Positions 33,476 through 40,902 of a stretch of DNA of 47,074 bases are shown one piece after another. The DNA is from UBA7477 sp045602925 (lineage in GTDB: Bacteria; Bacillota; Clostridia; Oscillospirales; Ruminococcaceae): NCBI GenBank assembly GCA_045602925.1, contig JAZSCN010000040.1:1-47074 (forward strand). Reading direction: 5' to 3'. A model generated the notes under the pieces. That model had not been told where the DNA came from, ran no database searches, and saw only the letters and a list, made by a program, of their open reading frames with translations. A program made the position numbers and the translations under genes. Each line of letters opens with the position of its first letter. Position 1 is the stretch's first letter.

Positions 33476-34840
33476 ATGCTAGAGAAGATTTTTAAGCTAA
33501 AGAAAAATAATACAAGCGTCAGAACTGAGATTACAGCAGGTATTACAACCTTTATGACAATGGCTTATATTTTGGCTGTTAACCCTAGCATCCTCAGTGA
33601 AGCAGGAATGGATTCAACTGCCGTTCTTCTGGCGACATGTATTGCTTCGTTCATAGGAACAATACTTATGTCACTCCTCGCCAACCTTCCGTTTGCACTT
33701 TCGGCAGGAATGGGATTAAATGCATTTTTTGCATATACAGTAGTGCTTGGCTTTGGTTATGATTGGCGAGTTGCTCTCATGGCAGTTTTCGTTGAGGGCA
33801 TTATATTTATTGTACTCTCACTTACTAATATACGAGAAGCGATATTTAATGCAATTCCTATGACACTAAAAAATGCTGTGTCGGTTGGTATCGGTCTGTT
33901 TATAGCGTTTATAGGACTTCAAAACGCCGGATTATCTGTTGCTAATTCCTCTACGCTTGTTACCATCACAAGTTTTACTGAGAATTTCTCGACGCAGGGA
34001 ATATGTGCTTTGCTTGCTGTTGTCGGCGTTATAATTACAGCTATTCTCTATATAAAGAAGGTAAAAGGCTCAATCTTAATTGGTATACTTGCTACCTGGC
34101 TCTTAGGTATCGTATGCCAATTCTTAAATATCTATGAGCCTAACGCTGCCGACGGATTTTATTCACTATTGCCGGAAATGAAAATGACAGACTTTTCAAA
34201 ACTTTCCGATACAGTAGGTCAGTGCTTTAAGGCTGACCTTGGCAGTGTTGGTGTGTTCAATTTTATTGTTATAGTTTGCTCTTTCCTCTTTGTTGACCTT
34301 TTTGATACTCTCGGTACACTTATCGGTGTTAGTGCAAAGGCAAATATGCTTGATGAGGAAGGTAAACTTGAAAAGATTAGGCCTGCGCTTTTATCTGACG
34401 CAATTGCGACTACAACAGGCGCAGTTCTCGGTACATCAACAACGACAACATTTGTTGAGTCATCAGCAGGTGTTGCAGCTGGCGGAAGAACAGGACTAAC
34501 CTCGCTTATAACTGCAGTACTGTTTTTAGTGTCAATGTTCTTTGCCCCTATCTTTACTGCTATCCCATCCTTCGCAACAGCTCCGGCTCTTATTGTCGTT
34601 GGATTTTTGATGTTCTCGAATGTCGCACAGCTTAAGCTTTCTGAAGAAAATTATGCTAAGGCTATTCCTGCCTATATCTGTATTATAGCAATGCCACTGT
34701 TTTATAGTATTGCTGAAGGTATCTCAATGGGTGTGATTTCGTATGTAATTATTAACCTGATATGCAATAAGGGTAAGGGTATTAAACCGCTTATGTATGT
34801 CTTGGCAGTATTATTTGTGCTAAAGTATATTTTCTTGTGA
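33476..34840 (+). CDS. NCS2/AzgA-type guanine-hypoxanthine permease
   Basis: A 454-residue transporter with about 12-14 membrane helices. AzgA-family features are the N-terminal ITTFMTMAYILAVNP segment, GMGLNAFFAYTV, DLFDTLGTLIGV and STTTTFVESSAGVAAGGRTG. Pairing with hpt fits uptake and salvage of purine bases. Its TGA stop is at the very edge of the TnpB element; the length is within the family range, so the protein is probably complete. Confidence 0.93.
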   Translation: MLEKIFKLKKNNTSVRTEITAGITTFMTMAYILAVNPSILSEAGMDSTAVLLATCIASFIGTILMSLLANLPFALSAGMGLNAFFAYTVVLGFGYDWRVALMAVFVEGIIFIVLSLTNIREAIFNAIPMTLKNAVSVGIGLFIAFIGLQNAGLSVANSSTLVTITSFTENFSTQGICALLAVVGVIITAILYIKKVKGSILIGILATWLLGIVCQFLNIYEPNAADGFYSLLPEMKMTDFSKLSDTVGQCFKADLGSVGVFNFIVIVCSFLFVDLFDTLGTLIGVSAKANMLDEEGKLEKIRPALLSDAIATTTGAVLGTSTTTTFVESSAGVAAGGRTGLTSLITAVLFLVSMFFAPIFTAIPSFATAPALIVVGFLMFSNVAQLKLSEENYAKAIPAYICIIAMPLFYSIAEGISMGVISYVIINLICNKGKGIKPLMYVLAVLFVLKYIFL

Positions 34841-34990
34841 ACCACCCTGACTTAAAGAAGTCAGAGCTTCAATAGGAGCCTTACAGCTCCGTTTAAGAAG
34901 ATTGGTATTTAAGTTTCCACCTAATCTATGATTAGGCAACCCTTATTCTTATAGGCGTGTCCACACCGCCTCTAGCGTATAGAGCATCTA
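34838..34990 (-). ncRNA. Predicted omega RNA (reRNA) of TnpB
   Basis: In IS605-family elements the guide RNA overlaps the tnpB 3' end and the right end. Here that region holds three ordered hairpins (34920-34936, 34875-34890, 34847-34864) and ends in GGGTGGTTCAC. The guide would be the sequence beyond, inside the 3' end of the purine permease gene. Boundaries are inferred from family architecture. Confidence 0.5.
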
Positions 34991-36182
34991 AGCTCACAAC
35001 GTTACTTTTACGTAAGATGTTTAATGCACCGTTTACATCTGCATTAAGAAGTATACCGGCTTTTGTTTTATACATTCCCCTGTGAATGCGCTTACCGCTG
35101 AATACGTATGTCAGCGTGTTGCTGCTGTCATAGACAGGAATAGTATCACTATCCCAAAAGCTTGCTTTTGATGTGTAGCTTTCTTCCTGTTTTACAAAGG
35201 TAATACCATTCAGTTTGCAAAGGTACTCAAGCTTTTCATAAAGCTTTCCAAATGGAATGTTAACAAATGTTTGGTTATTAACTTTTCCTAGGTTAGTGTT
35301 TCTTTGGAATGTTTCTTCATAACCAACTATAAGCGTACCTATATCTCTGAATATACAGTAGTCTATAACCTTCTTTGCTGTTTTACTCATATAGTCGTTA
35401 ACTCTATTGTTTCGTTTACGAGCAATAGCAAGTTGCTTCTTAGTTGGTTTCTTTCTGTATCTTTGTTTATCCTTAACGCTTTGTAATATAGCATTACGCT
35501 TATTAAACCATTGATTTATGGCTTTAAGCTTTCTGCCGTCAATGATGAATGATTCACCACTATTTGTAACAGCAGTAACAAGATTGTTAACACCTAAATC
35601 AATAGCAAGTGCATTTGATGTGTTAAGATTTCTTTGAATACACTCAGCTTCGTAGGTATACTGAATTTCAAAGAACCTTGCGTTTGCTTTAGGTATAATA
35701 CGTATCTCTTTTACTTTCTTATCTGTCAGAACAGGTGGAATAGTAATCGCCATCGGTTTATGTGACTTTTTATAGGTATTAGAGAATGGTATTGTCAGCT
35801 TATTACCATTTATTCTTACAAAACCTATAACAAGTGTACTGTATCCGTCTTTTGGAAGATAGTGAGGTAATTTACAATCTTTGAAAGAATACTTACCCTT
35901 TTTAGCAAGGTTAAGTAAACTAAAAAATGATTTAAAATTACCGTCTACTTCTTTAAGAATCTGCTGAGCCATATTAGAGTTAAGTATCTTGTAATTATCG
36001 CTATTTTTGAGTAAAGCGTAATTATCCTGATAGCTAAGATACTTACCATCGGTAAAATAATGTTGTCTGACATTATATATCGCCTGGTTAGTAAGATTCT
36101 TTGCTATACGGCATAGTTCACGAAGCACTTTGTAATCTTCTTTAGACAGATGTTTTACTTGTTGTTTAATCGTCATGTACAT
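34932..36182 (-). CDS. tnpB: RNA-guided endonuclease TnpB, IS605 OrfB family
   Basis: A 416-residue protein. The RuvC-like triad is complete: Asp in AIDLGVNNLVT, Glu in IVGYEETFQ and Asp in LLNADVNGALNI. The N-terminal helical and beta region is present. The usual CxxC...CxxC zinc finger between the last two motifs is absent; its place is taken by YTSKASFWDSDTIP followed by GKRIHRGMYKTKAG. The start at 36182 (MYMTIKQQ) follows AAAGGAG by seven bases. Probably an active, zinc-finger-less subtype. Confidence 0.92.
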   Translation of the reverse strand: MYMTIKQQVKHLSKEDYKVLRELCRIAKNLTNQAIYNVRQHYFTDGKYLSYQDNYALLKNSDNYKILNSNMAQQILKEVDGNFKSFFSLLNLAKKGKYSFKDCKLPHYLPKDGYSTLVIGFVRINGNKLTIPFSNTYKKSHKPMAITIPPVLTDKKVKEIRIIPKANARFFEIQYTYEAECIQRNLNTSNALAIDLGVNNLVTAVTNSGESFIIDGRKLKAINQWFNKRNAILQSVKDKQRYRKKPTKKQLAIARKRNNRVNDYMSKTAKKVIDYCIFRDIGTLIVGYEETFQRNTNLGKVNNQTFVNIPFGKLYEKLEYLCKLNGITFVKQEESYTSKASFWDSDTIPVYDSSNTLTYVFSGKRIHRGMYKTKAGILLNADVNGALNILRKSNVVSLDALYARGGVDTPIRIRVA

Positions 36183-36336
36183 ACAGTGTCTCCTTTCTTT
36201 AGATTTAGAGAAACATTCTCTGTATATACCATAACACATTATTTTTTAAAATGCTATATCTGTAGCAAACAAATTTTTAGGCATTTATCTCACCACTTGT
36301 AGAAGTGGGAGTATTATGCCACATTTTTGATAAATC

Positions 36337-36367
36337 AAAAAGGCAGTAGTGTATACTGCCTTTTTCT
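36337..36367. terminator. Bidirectional hairpin terminator
   Basis: AAAAAGGCAGTA pairs with TACTGCCTTTTT around a five-base loop. It lies directly after the minus-strand Cys-rich gene and outside the TnpB element. Confidence 0.85.
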
Positions 36368-36560
36368 ATTCCTTGTTTTCCTTTAAGTATTTTCCAAGCT
36401 TTTTGTAAAAATGTAGTAGACTCTTGTCACCGTCATTGTCAGGGAACATACAGTAGGGAAGACTGTCCGTAGCCTTGTGCTTTAGTATGCAAGCCTTGCA
36501 ATTCCCGTTGTTTTTGCATTCTTTCTTCGGACAGCACTGAAGCTCATTTTTGTAAAACAT
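36366..36560 (-). CDS. Small Cys-rich protein, DUF6485-like
   Basis: A 64-residue protein with six cysteines, five of them in the first 26 residues (CCPKKECKNNGNCKAC) and one in LPYCMFP. The C/NGNCxAC/LPxC pattern recalls DUF6485-type cysteine-rich proteins, probable metal or iron-sulfur binders of unknown role. It follows the DUF5714 gene by 15 bp on the same strand. Confidence 0.65.
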   Translation of the reverse strand: MFYKNELQCCPKKECKNNGNCKACILKHKATDSLPYCMFPDNDGDKSLLHFYKKLGKYLKENKE

Positions 36561-36575
36561 AGTTTTGACACCTCA

Positions 36576-37121
36576 CTATTTTTGATTGTAAAAAGGACAC
36601 CTGCCCTTAATGCATTGTTGATTTTTAGGGGAATATCCGCACTTTACCTTTACTTGTGATAGTGCTATGTCGTATCTCTCCTTTAGAAATTTCGTAGCAA
36701 CAGAAAGCGAAATAAACGCATTTCTCTTACAGCACCTCGGCCCACCGATTTTTGATATTTCCATTAGTACCATTGATACAAGCTCTAAATTGTTTTTATA
36801 ATTTTCATCGCAGCTTAAAGGACCTACATTGTTTACAATCGATAACGCCGCACCGATAGACGAAGCCGAGCCACACATACCCCATTTCCCACAGGTTGCA
36901 CCCGGCATCTTGCTTCCTCTTTCAATCATCTCATCAAGTGCACTCGATAGGTCAAATTTCACATTCGCATTGTGCATAGCAGTCAAGAGTGCCATACCGT
37001 CCAGTATATGATGAATAGGCCCGTGCATAGCAATTTCCTTGTCATTCATTAGAGAAGCTAAAATCTTAATAGGACTTGTTTCTTTTAGCTGTAAACATTT
37101 TGCCTTAATATTATCGTACAT
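36576..37121 (-). CDS. DUF5714 domain protein
   Basis: A 181-residue cytoplasmic protein with DUF5714 features: HGPIHHILDGMALLTA near the N-terminus, then CGKWGMCGSASSIGAA and a Cys-rich C-terminal part (GGPRCCKRNA, KVKCGYS, CIKGRCPFY). The conserved cysteines suggest a metal or iron-sulfur site, and the family is found in anaerobes with unknown activity. The ATG at 37121 is preferred (GAGG nine bases upstream) to a TTG at 37136. Confidence 0.8.
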   Translation of the reverse strand: MYDNIKAKCLQLKETSPIKILASLMNDKEIAMHGPIHHILDGMALLTAMHNANVKFDLSSALDEMIERGSKMPGATCGKWGMCGSASSIGAALSIVNNVGPLSCDENYKNNLELVSMVLMEISKIGGPRCCKRNAFISLSVATKFLKERYDIALSQVKVKCGYSPKNQQCIKGRCPFYNQK

Positions 37122-37188
37122 AACCTTAAACCTCAAAATCTATCTGTTTTAAACTGATTATACATAAGTTTTGTTACTCTGTCAACAA

Positions 37189-37244
37189 AAAAAGCCCCCG
37201 CTATTGCGAGGACTAATGTTTTGGCAGGGGCAGAAGGATTCGAA
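37189..37244. repeat. 56-bp direct repeat, copy A (displaced tRNA-Trp 3' end plus terminator)
   Basis: This copy is identical over 56 bp to 37421-37476. It holds a tRNA-Trp terminator hairpin (CCTCGC/GCGGGGG with T run on the minus strand) and the last 23 bases of tRNA-Trp from the T loop TTCGAA to CCA (37244-37222). It is cut off from any tRNA body, as expected for an attachment-site copy. Confidence 0.9.
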
Positions 37245-37420
37245 GTTGCTTCGGCAAATGCCTTGCAACCCCTCTTGTGGTACCCGAAAAAAATCATCGG
37301 TCGCTACCGCTTTATCCTCGATTTTTTCGACCACTGCGCCAATCCCATCTCCCTTCATCCGCCACCGGCGGCGGTCGATGGTATTGCCCGGCACGCGTGT
37401 CTCGGGCTGAAAAGCAAAAT
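37245..37420. other. GC-rich 176-bp insert between the tRNA-Trp repeats
   Basis: The segment is clearly richer in GC than its surroundings (CCGCCACCGGCGGCGG near 37364). It has a GTTGC/GCAAC hairpin at 37245-37269. Open frames run across it on both strands, one of about 60 codons on the minus strand, but none has a ribosome site and each continues into tRNA sequence. No gene is supported. Confidence 0.6.
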
Positions 37421-37476
37421 AAAAAGCCCCCGCTATTGCGAGGACTAATGTTTTGGCAGGGGCAGAAGGATTCGAA
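37421..37476. repeat. 56-bp direct repeat, copy B (at intact tRNA-Trp)
   Basis: Perfect match to 37189-37244; here the 3' end belongs to the complete tRNA-Trp. The hairpin at 37426-37443 followed by A residues on this strand is the tRNA terminator in the minus direction. Confidence 0.9.
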
Positions 37477-37529
37477 CCCTCGGCACGCGGTTTTGGAGAC
37501 CGCTGCTCTACCGACTGAGCTATACCCCT
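37454..37529 (-). tRNA. tRNA-Trp (CCA)
   Basis: A 76-base cloverleaf on the minus strand. The acceptor AGGGGTA pairs with TGCCCCT, CCA is encoded, the D arm is GCTCAGTCGGTAGAGC and the anticodon loop CTCCAAA gives CCA (codon TGG). It has its own promoter and terminator. Its 3' end is the source of the 56-bp repeat. Confidence 0.96.
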
Positions 37530-37547
37530 ATTTTTGACGACTTATAT

Positions 37548-37576
37548 ATTTTAGCATAATGACATTTCGTTGTCAA
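37548..37576 (-). promoter_or_regulatory. SigA promoter of tRNA-Trp
   Basis: Minus-strand TTGACA (37576-37571), 17-bp spacer, TAAAAT (37553-37548), 19 bp before the tRNA. Confidence 0.82.
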
Positions 37577-37606
37577 GTCCTTTTGAAAAAATATTTTAAA
37601 AATGTG

Positions 37607-37635
37607 TTGCAATTTTCATTGTATTATTGTATAAT
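37607..37635 (+). promoter_or_regulatory. SigA promoter of glyA
   Basis: TTGCAA (37607-37612), 17-bp spacer, TATAAT (37630-37635). Confidence 0.82.
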
Positions 37636-37669
37636 AGTTAAGGATATTTAAAAACAAAGGAGTATTGCT

Positions 37670-38917
37670 ATGAAGATGCTTGATACAATCGGTTTTGTTC
37701 AGCAGTTTGACGAAGAAGTAGGCCAGGCTATGAACAAGGAGCTTGCTAGACAGAGAAGAAATCTCGAACTTATCGCAAGCGAAAATATCGTTTCACCTGC
37801 AGTAATGGCTGCAATGGGTTCTGTTCTTACAAATAAGTACGCAGAGGGTTACCCTGCGAAGAGATATTACGGCGGCTGTGAAGAGGTTGACGTAGTTGAA
37901 AAGCTCGCTATAGATAGAGCTTGTAAGCTTTTTGGCGCAAACTATGCTAACGTTCAGCCACACTCTGGTGCACAGGCTAATACAGCTGTTTACTTCGCTC
38001 TTATTGAGCCAGGCGATACAGTAATGGGTATGAGCCTTGCTCATGGTGGACATCTCACACATGGTTCACCTGTAAATATGTCGGGTAAGTACTTCAACTT
38101 CGTTCCTTACGGAATTGATGATGACGGATTTATCGACTATGACGCTTTTGAAAAGCAGGCTCTCGAAGTTAAGCCAAAGCTTATCGTTGCAGGTGCTTCT
38201 GCTTATCCAAGAGTTATCGACTTTGAAAGAATTTCTAAGATTGCTAAGAGCGTAGACGCTTACTTTATGGTGGATATGGCTCATATTGCCGGTCTTGTTG
38301 CTGCAGGCCTCCACCCATCTCCTGTTCCTTATGCTGACGTTGTTACTACAACAACACATAAGACTCTCAGAGGTCCAAGAGGTGGTCTTATCCTCACAAA
38401 CAGCGAAGAGCTCGCTACAAAGATTAATAAGGCTATCTTCCCAGGAACACAGGGTGGTCCACTCATGCACGTTATTGCCGCAAAGGCTGTTTGCTTCGGC
38501 GAAGCTCTCAAGCCTGAGTTCAAGGCATACCAGGAACAGATTGTAAAGAATGCTCAGGTTCTTGCTAAGGAACTTGTTGCAAGAGGCTTTAACCTCGTAT
38601 CAGGTGGCACTGATAATCACCTTATGCTCGTTGACCTCCAGCCATTCTCTATTACCGGCAAGGAGCTCGAAAAGAAGCTTGATGAGGTTTACATTACAGT
38701 TAATAAGAATGCTATTCCTAACGACCCACAGAGCCCATTTGTTACAAGTGGCGTGAGAATCGGTACTCCTGCTGTTACAAGCAGAGGTCTTGTTGAAGAA
38801 GATATGGTTAAGATTGCAGAGTTCATCTACCTCACTGCAACAGACTTTGAAAACAAGGCTGATGAAATCAGAGCTGGTGTTACTGAAATTTGCAATAAGT
38901 ACCCACTTTACGAATAA
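37670..38917 (+). CDS. glyA: Serine hydroxymethyltransferase
   Basis: A 415-residue PLP enzyme that interconverts serine and glycine with tetrahydrofolate. The PLP lysine is Lys231 in TTTTHKTLRGPRGG; the VDMAHIAGL motif (about 201-209) and YAEGYPAKRYYGG substrate segment are present. AAAGGAG precedes the start. The smooth codon use and strong promoter suggest high expression. Single-gene unit closed by a terminator. Confidence 0.98.
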   Translation: MKMLDTIGFVQQFDEEVGQAMNKELARQRRNLELIASENIVSPAVMAAMGSVLTNKYAEGYPAKRYYGGCEEVDVVEKLAIDRACKLFGANYANVQPHSGAQANTAVYFALIEPGDTVMGMSLAHGGHLTHGSPVNMSGKYFNFVPYGIDDDGFIDYDAFEKQALEVKPKLIVAGASAYPRVIDFERISKIAKSVDAYFMVDMAHIAGLVAAGLHPSPVPYADVVTTTTHKTLRGPRGGLILTNSEELATKINKAIFPGTQGGPLMHVIAAKAVCFGEALKPEFKAYQEQIVKNAQVLAKELVARGFNLVSGGTDNHLMLVDLQPFSITGKELEKKLDEVYITVNKNAIPNDPQSPFVTSGVRIGTPAVTSRGLVEEDMVKIAEFIYLTATDFENKADEIRAGVTEICNKYPLYE

Positions 38918-38928
38918 TGCTTTTATAA

Positions 38929-38957
38929 GGCTGCACCGAACGGTGTGGCCTTTTTTG
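38929..38957 (+). terminator. Intrinsic terminator of glyA
   Basis: GGCTGCACCG pairs with CGGTGTGGCC (two non-canonical pairs) around AA, followed by six T residues. Confidence 0.88.
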
Positions 38958-38967
38958 TAAAGTTTTG

Positions 38968-38996
38968 TTGCAAAGATAATGTATTTGTGCTACAAT
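38968..38996 (+). promoter_or_regulatory. SigA promoter of the orphan gene and rarA
   Basis: TTGCAA (38968-38973), 17-bp spacer, TACAAT (38991-38996). Confidence 0.75.
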
Positions 38997-39026
38997 AAAG
39001 TATAGATATTATAAGGAGGTATCGCT

Positions 39027-39323
39027 ATGAATGAAGTATTGCAGGAATTCCTTGAAGCAGAGGTAACACAATCACAGTATCAGGATATGTGGAACTTTAT
39101 AACATCACGGTCTGTAACAAGAGGTACTTATGAGGGTAACTCATTTAAAATTTTGAAAACAGGAAGCGACACCTTTATTATCTATAAAGAAATTATAGTT
39201 CCATTATCTACAATAAAGTATCAGAATGCAGTTGTTGTAGGTAGGGATTATCTCTTAAAGAAAATTAACAGTATAGCTTATGCAAAACGTTTTGAAAATG
39301 TTAATGTAATTTGTGATTGGTAA
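39027..39323 (+). CDS. 98-residue hypothetical protein
   Basis: A small soluble protein with AAGGAGGT before its ATG. No family is recognised. The sequence alternates charged helices at the N-terminus (MNEVLQEFLEAEVTQSQY) with a beta-rich middle (FKILKTGSDTFIIYKEIIV) and ends in VNVICDW. It lies 22 bp before the rarA start and shares its promoter. Confidence 0.65.
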   Translation: MNEVLQEFLEAEVTQSQYQDMWNFITSRSVTRGTYEGNSFKILKTGSDTFIIYKEIIVPLSTIKYQNAVVVGRDYLLKKINSIAYAKRFENVNVICDW

Positions 39324-39345
39324 AGTAACGGATGGTGAATGTAGC

Positions 39346-40611
39346 ATGGCTCAGCCGCTAGCTGATAGAATAAGACCAAATAATCTCGACGAGGTTGTCG
39401 GACAACAGCATTTACTTGGCAAAAATATGCCACTGAGGAGAATTGTAGAAAGTGGAAAAATCCCAAATATGATTTTTTACGGCTCGTCAGGAATAGGTAA
39501 AACAACCGTTGCACGAATAATAGCAGAGAATTCTAATATGAAGCTTTGCAAACTTAATGGTACAACAGCCTCAATTTCCGATATCAAGGATATTATTGCC
39601 CAGACAGATACCTTTGAAGGCTATAATGGTATTCTTTTGTATCTCGATGAAATTCAATATCTAAATAAAAAGCAACAGCAGTCACTTCTCGAGTATATTG
39701 AAAATGGCAGAATTACTCTAATTGCTTCTACAACAGAAAACCCATATTTCTATGTTTATAATGCGATTATAAGTCGTTCTACTGTGTTCGAATTTAAGCC
39801 TGTTTCTCCCGACGAAGTGCGACCTGCAATTGAAAGAGCCTTCAGAATACTCGCTAATGAAATGGGTATGAAGCTAAGGCTTGCAGGTGGCGTAATCGAC
39901 CATATCTCACTTGGCTGTGGTGGTGATGTCAGAAAGTCACTCAACACAGTAGAATTGTGCCTTCTCTCAGCTGATAATGACGGTGAAACGTTAACTGTTA
40001 CCCTCGATACAGTTAAAAAGCTTACGCAAAGAAGCAATATGAAGTATGATAGAGACGGTGACCAGCATTATGATATTCTCTCTGCACTTCAAAAATCTAT
40101 TCGAGGCTCAGATGAAAATGCTGCAATCCATTATGCTGCACGTCTTATAGAAGCAGGGGATATAATCTCACTTTCTCGAAGACTTTTAGTTATCGCTAGC
40201 GAAGATATCGGGCTCGCTTATCCACAGGCTATTTCAATCGTAAAAGCCTGCGTCGATAGTGCGATGCAACTAGGTCTGCCTGAAGCTAGAATACCTCTTG
40301 CTCAAGCCGTTATTTTACTCGCAACTGCCCCTAAATCCAATTCAGCCTGCGTCGCTGTAGATATGGCAATTGATGATATCAGAGCAGGTAAGGCAGGTGA
40401 CTTCCCACGTCATCTTCAAAATAAACACTTTGATGGTGCAGATGTAAAACAAAAAGGTCAGTTTTATAAGTACCCTCACGATTATCCGAATCATTGGGTC
40501 GAGCAGCAGTACCTCCCAGATATTATCAAGGATAAAGTTTACTATAATTATGGCGAGAATAAGACCGAGCAGGCTGCTAAGACGTATTGGGATAAGATTA
40601 AGAAAAAATAA
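39346..40611 (+). CDS. rarA: Replication-associated recombination protein RarA (MgsA)
   Basis: A 421-residue AAA+ ATPase that acts at stalled replication forks, related to clamp loader subunits. It has PLADRIRPNNLDEVVGQQH at the start, Walker A YGSSGIGKTTVA (about 47-58), Walker B LYLDEIQ and the C-terminal MgsA domain (RLIEAGDIISLSRRLLV, ASEDIGLA). The ATG at 39346 gives the family length; an in-frame ATG at 39313 overlaps the preceding gene. Confidence 0.95.
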   Translation: MAQPLADRIRPNNLDEVVGQQHLLGKNMPLRRIVESGKIPNMIFYGSSGIGKTTVARIIAENSNMKLCKLNGTTASISDIKDIIAQTDTFEGYNGILLYLDEIQYLNKKQQQSLLEYIENGRITLIASTTENPYFYVYNAIISRSTVFEFKPVSPDEVRPAIERAFRILANEMGMKLRLAGGVIDHISLGCGGDVRKSLNTVELCLLSADNDGETLTVTLDTVKKLTQRSNMKYDRDGDQHYDILSALQKSIRGSDENAAIHYAARLIEAGDIISLSRRLLVIASEDIGLAYPQAISIVKACVDSAMQLGLPEARIPLAQAVILLATAPKSNSACVAVDMAIDDIRAGKAGDFPRHLQNKHFDGADVKQKGQFYKYPHDYPNHWVEQQYLPDIIKDKVYYNYGENKTEQAAKTYWDKIKKK

Positions 40612-40625
40612 TAAGTTATAAAAGG

Positions 40626-40662
40626 AAACACGTCCATGTTATATTACTTGGACGTGTTTTCT
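40626..40662 (+). terminator. Intrinsic terminator of rarA
   Basis: AAACACGTCC pairs with GGACGTGTTT, followed by T and CTATG. Confidence 0.82.
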
Positions 40663-40754
40663 ATGTTTCTTGGTTTTTCAATTTTAGCACATTCAGAACA
40701 ATGATGTAAAAAGCTTTTCAATTTTTTTTCAAAGGGAAGATGTGCGATAATTTC

Positions 40755-40819
40755 AGGGTTTGCCTACGGCCTTTTTAGAATGAAAAAAGCGCCCATCCGT
40801 AGATGAACGCTGAAACCCT
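40755..40819. other. Nested inverted-repeat region of unknown function
   Basis: AGGGTTT (40755-40761) can pair with AAACCCT (40813-40819), and CTACGG (40764-40769) with CCGTAG (40797-40802), the latter competing with the terminator hairpin at 40788-40811. No open frame or promoter is obvious in the interval between rarA and thiC. Confidence 0.4.
40783..40811 (-). terminator. Second terminator downstream of thiC
   Basis: Minus-strand AGCG-TT-CATC/GATG-GG-CGCT hairpin followed by six T residues. Confidence 0.7.
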
Positions 40820-40825
40820 ATAATT

Positions 40826-40860
40826 TGCAAAGAGCAGTGCACCTCTTTGGCACACTGCTC
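40826..40860 (-). terminator. Terminator of the thi operon
   Basis: GAGCAGTG pairs with CACTGCTC with an inner GCC/GGT helix; a short T stretch (CTTTGCAAATT) follows on the minus strand. Confidence 0.7.
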
Positions 40861-40902
40861 CGCATTTATTAATTATACTATTGTAGGTGTAATTACTAAT
40901 AA

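Larger units (their letters stand above)
34838..36318 (-). mobile_element. IS1341-type (IS605 superfamily) TnpB-only element
   Basis: The element consists of one tnpB gene on the minus strand flanked by subterminal hairpins. The right end (34838-34936) has three hairpins: CTGACTT/AAGTCAG, GGAGC/GCTCC and CCTAAT/ATTAGG. The left end carries CCACTT/AAGTGG at 36293-36308. There is no tnpA, so movement would need a transposase in trans. The exact ends are estimates, since this family makes no target duplication. Confidence 0.75.

Noticed and set aside
33476..34840. Purine permease gene truncated by the TnpB element
   Set aside because: The stop codon is at the element edge, but 454 residues and the hydrophobic C-terminus are within the family range, so truncation is not supported.
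37189..37476. CRISPR array (repeat-spacer-repeat)
   Set aside because: Only two copies, with a 176-bp gap, and the repeat is tRNA and terminator sequence. No other regularly spaced repeats were seen in the window.
37171..37537. Several 60-86-codon open frames across the tRNA-Trp repeats, including peptides with GQKDSNPRH
   Set aside because: They read through antisense tRNA and terminator sequence, have no ribosome sites, and match the well-known false translations of tRNA genes.
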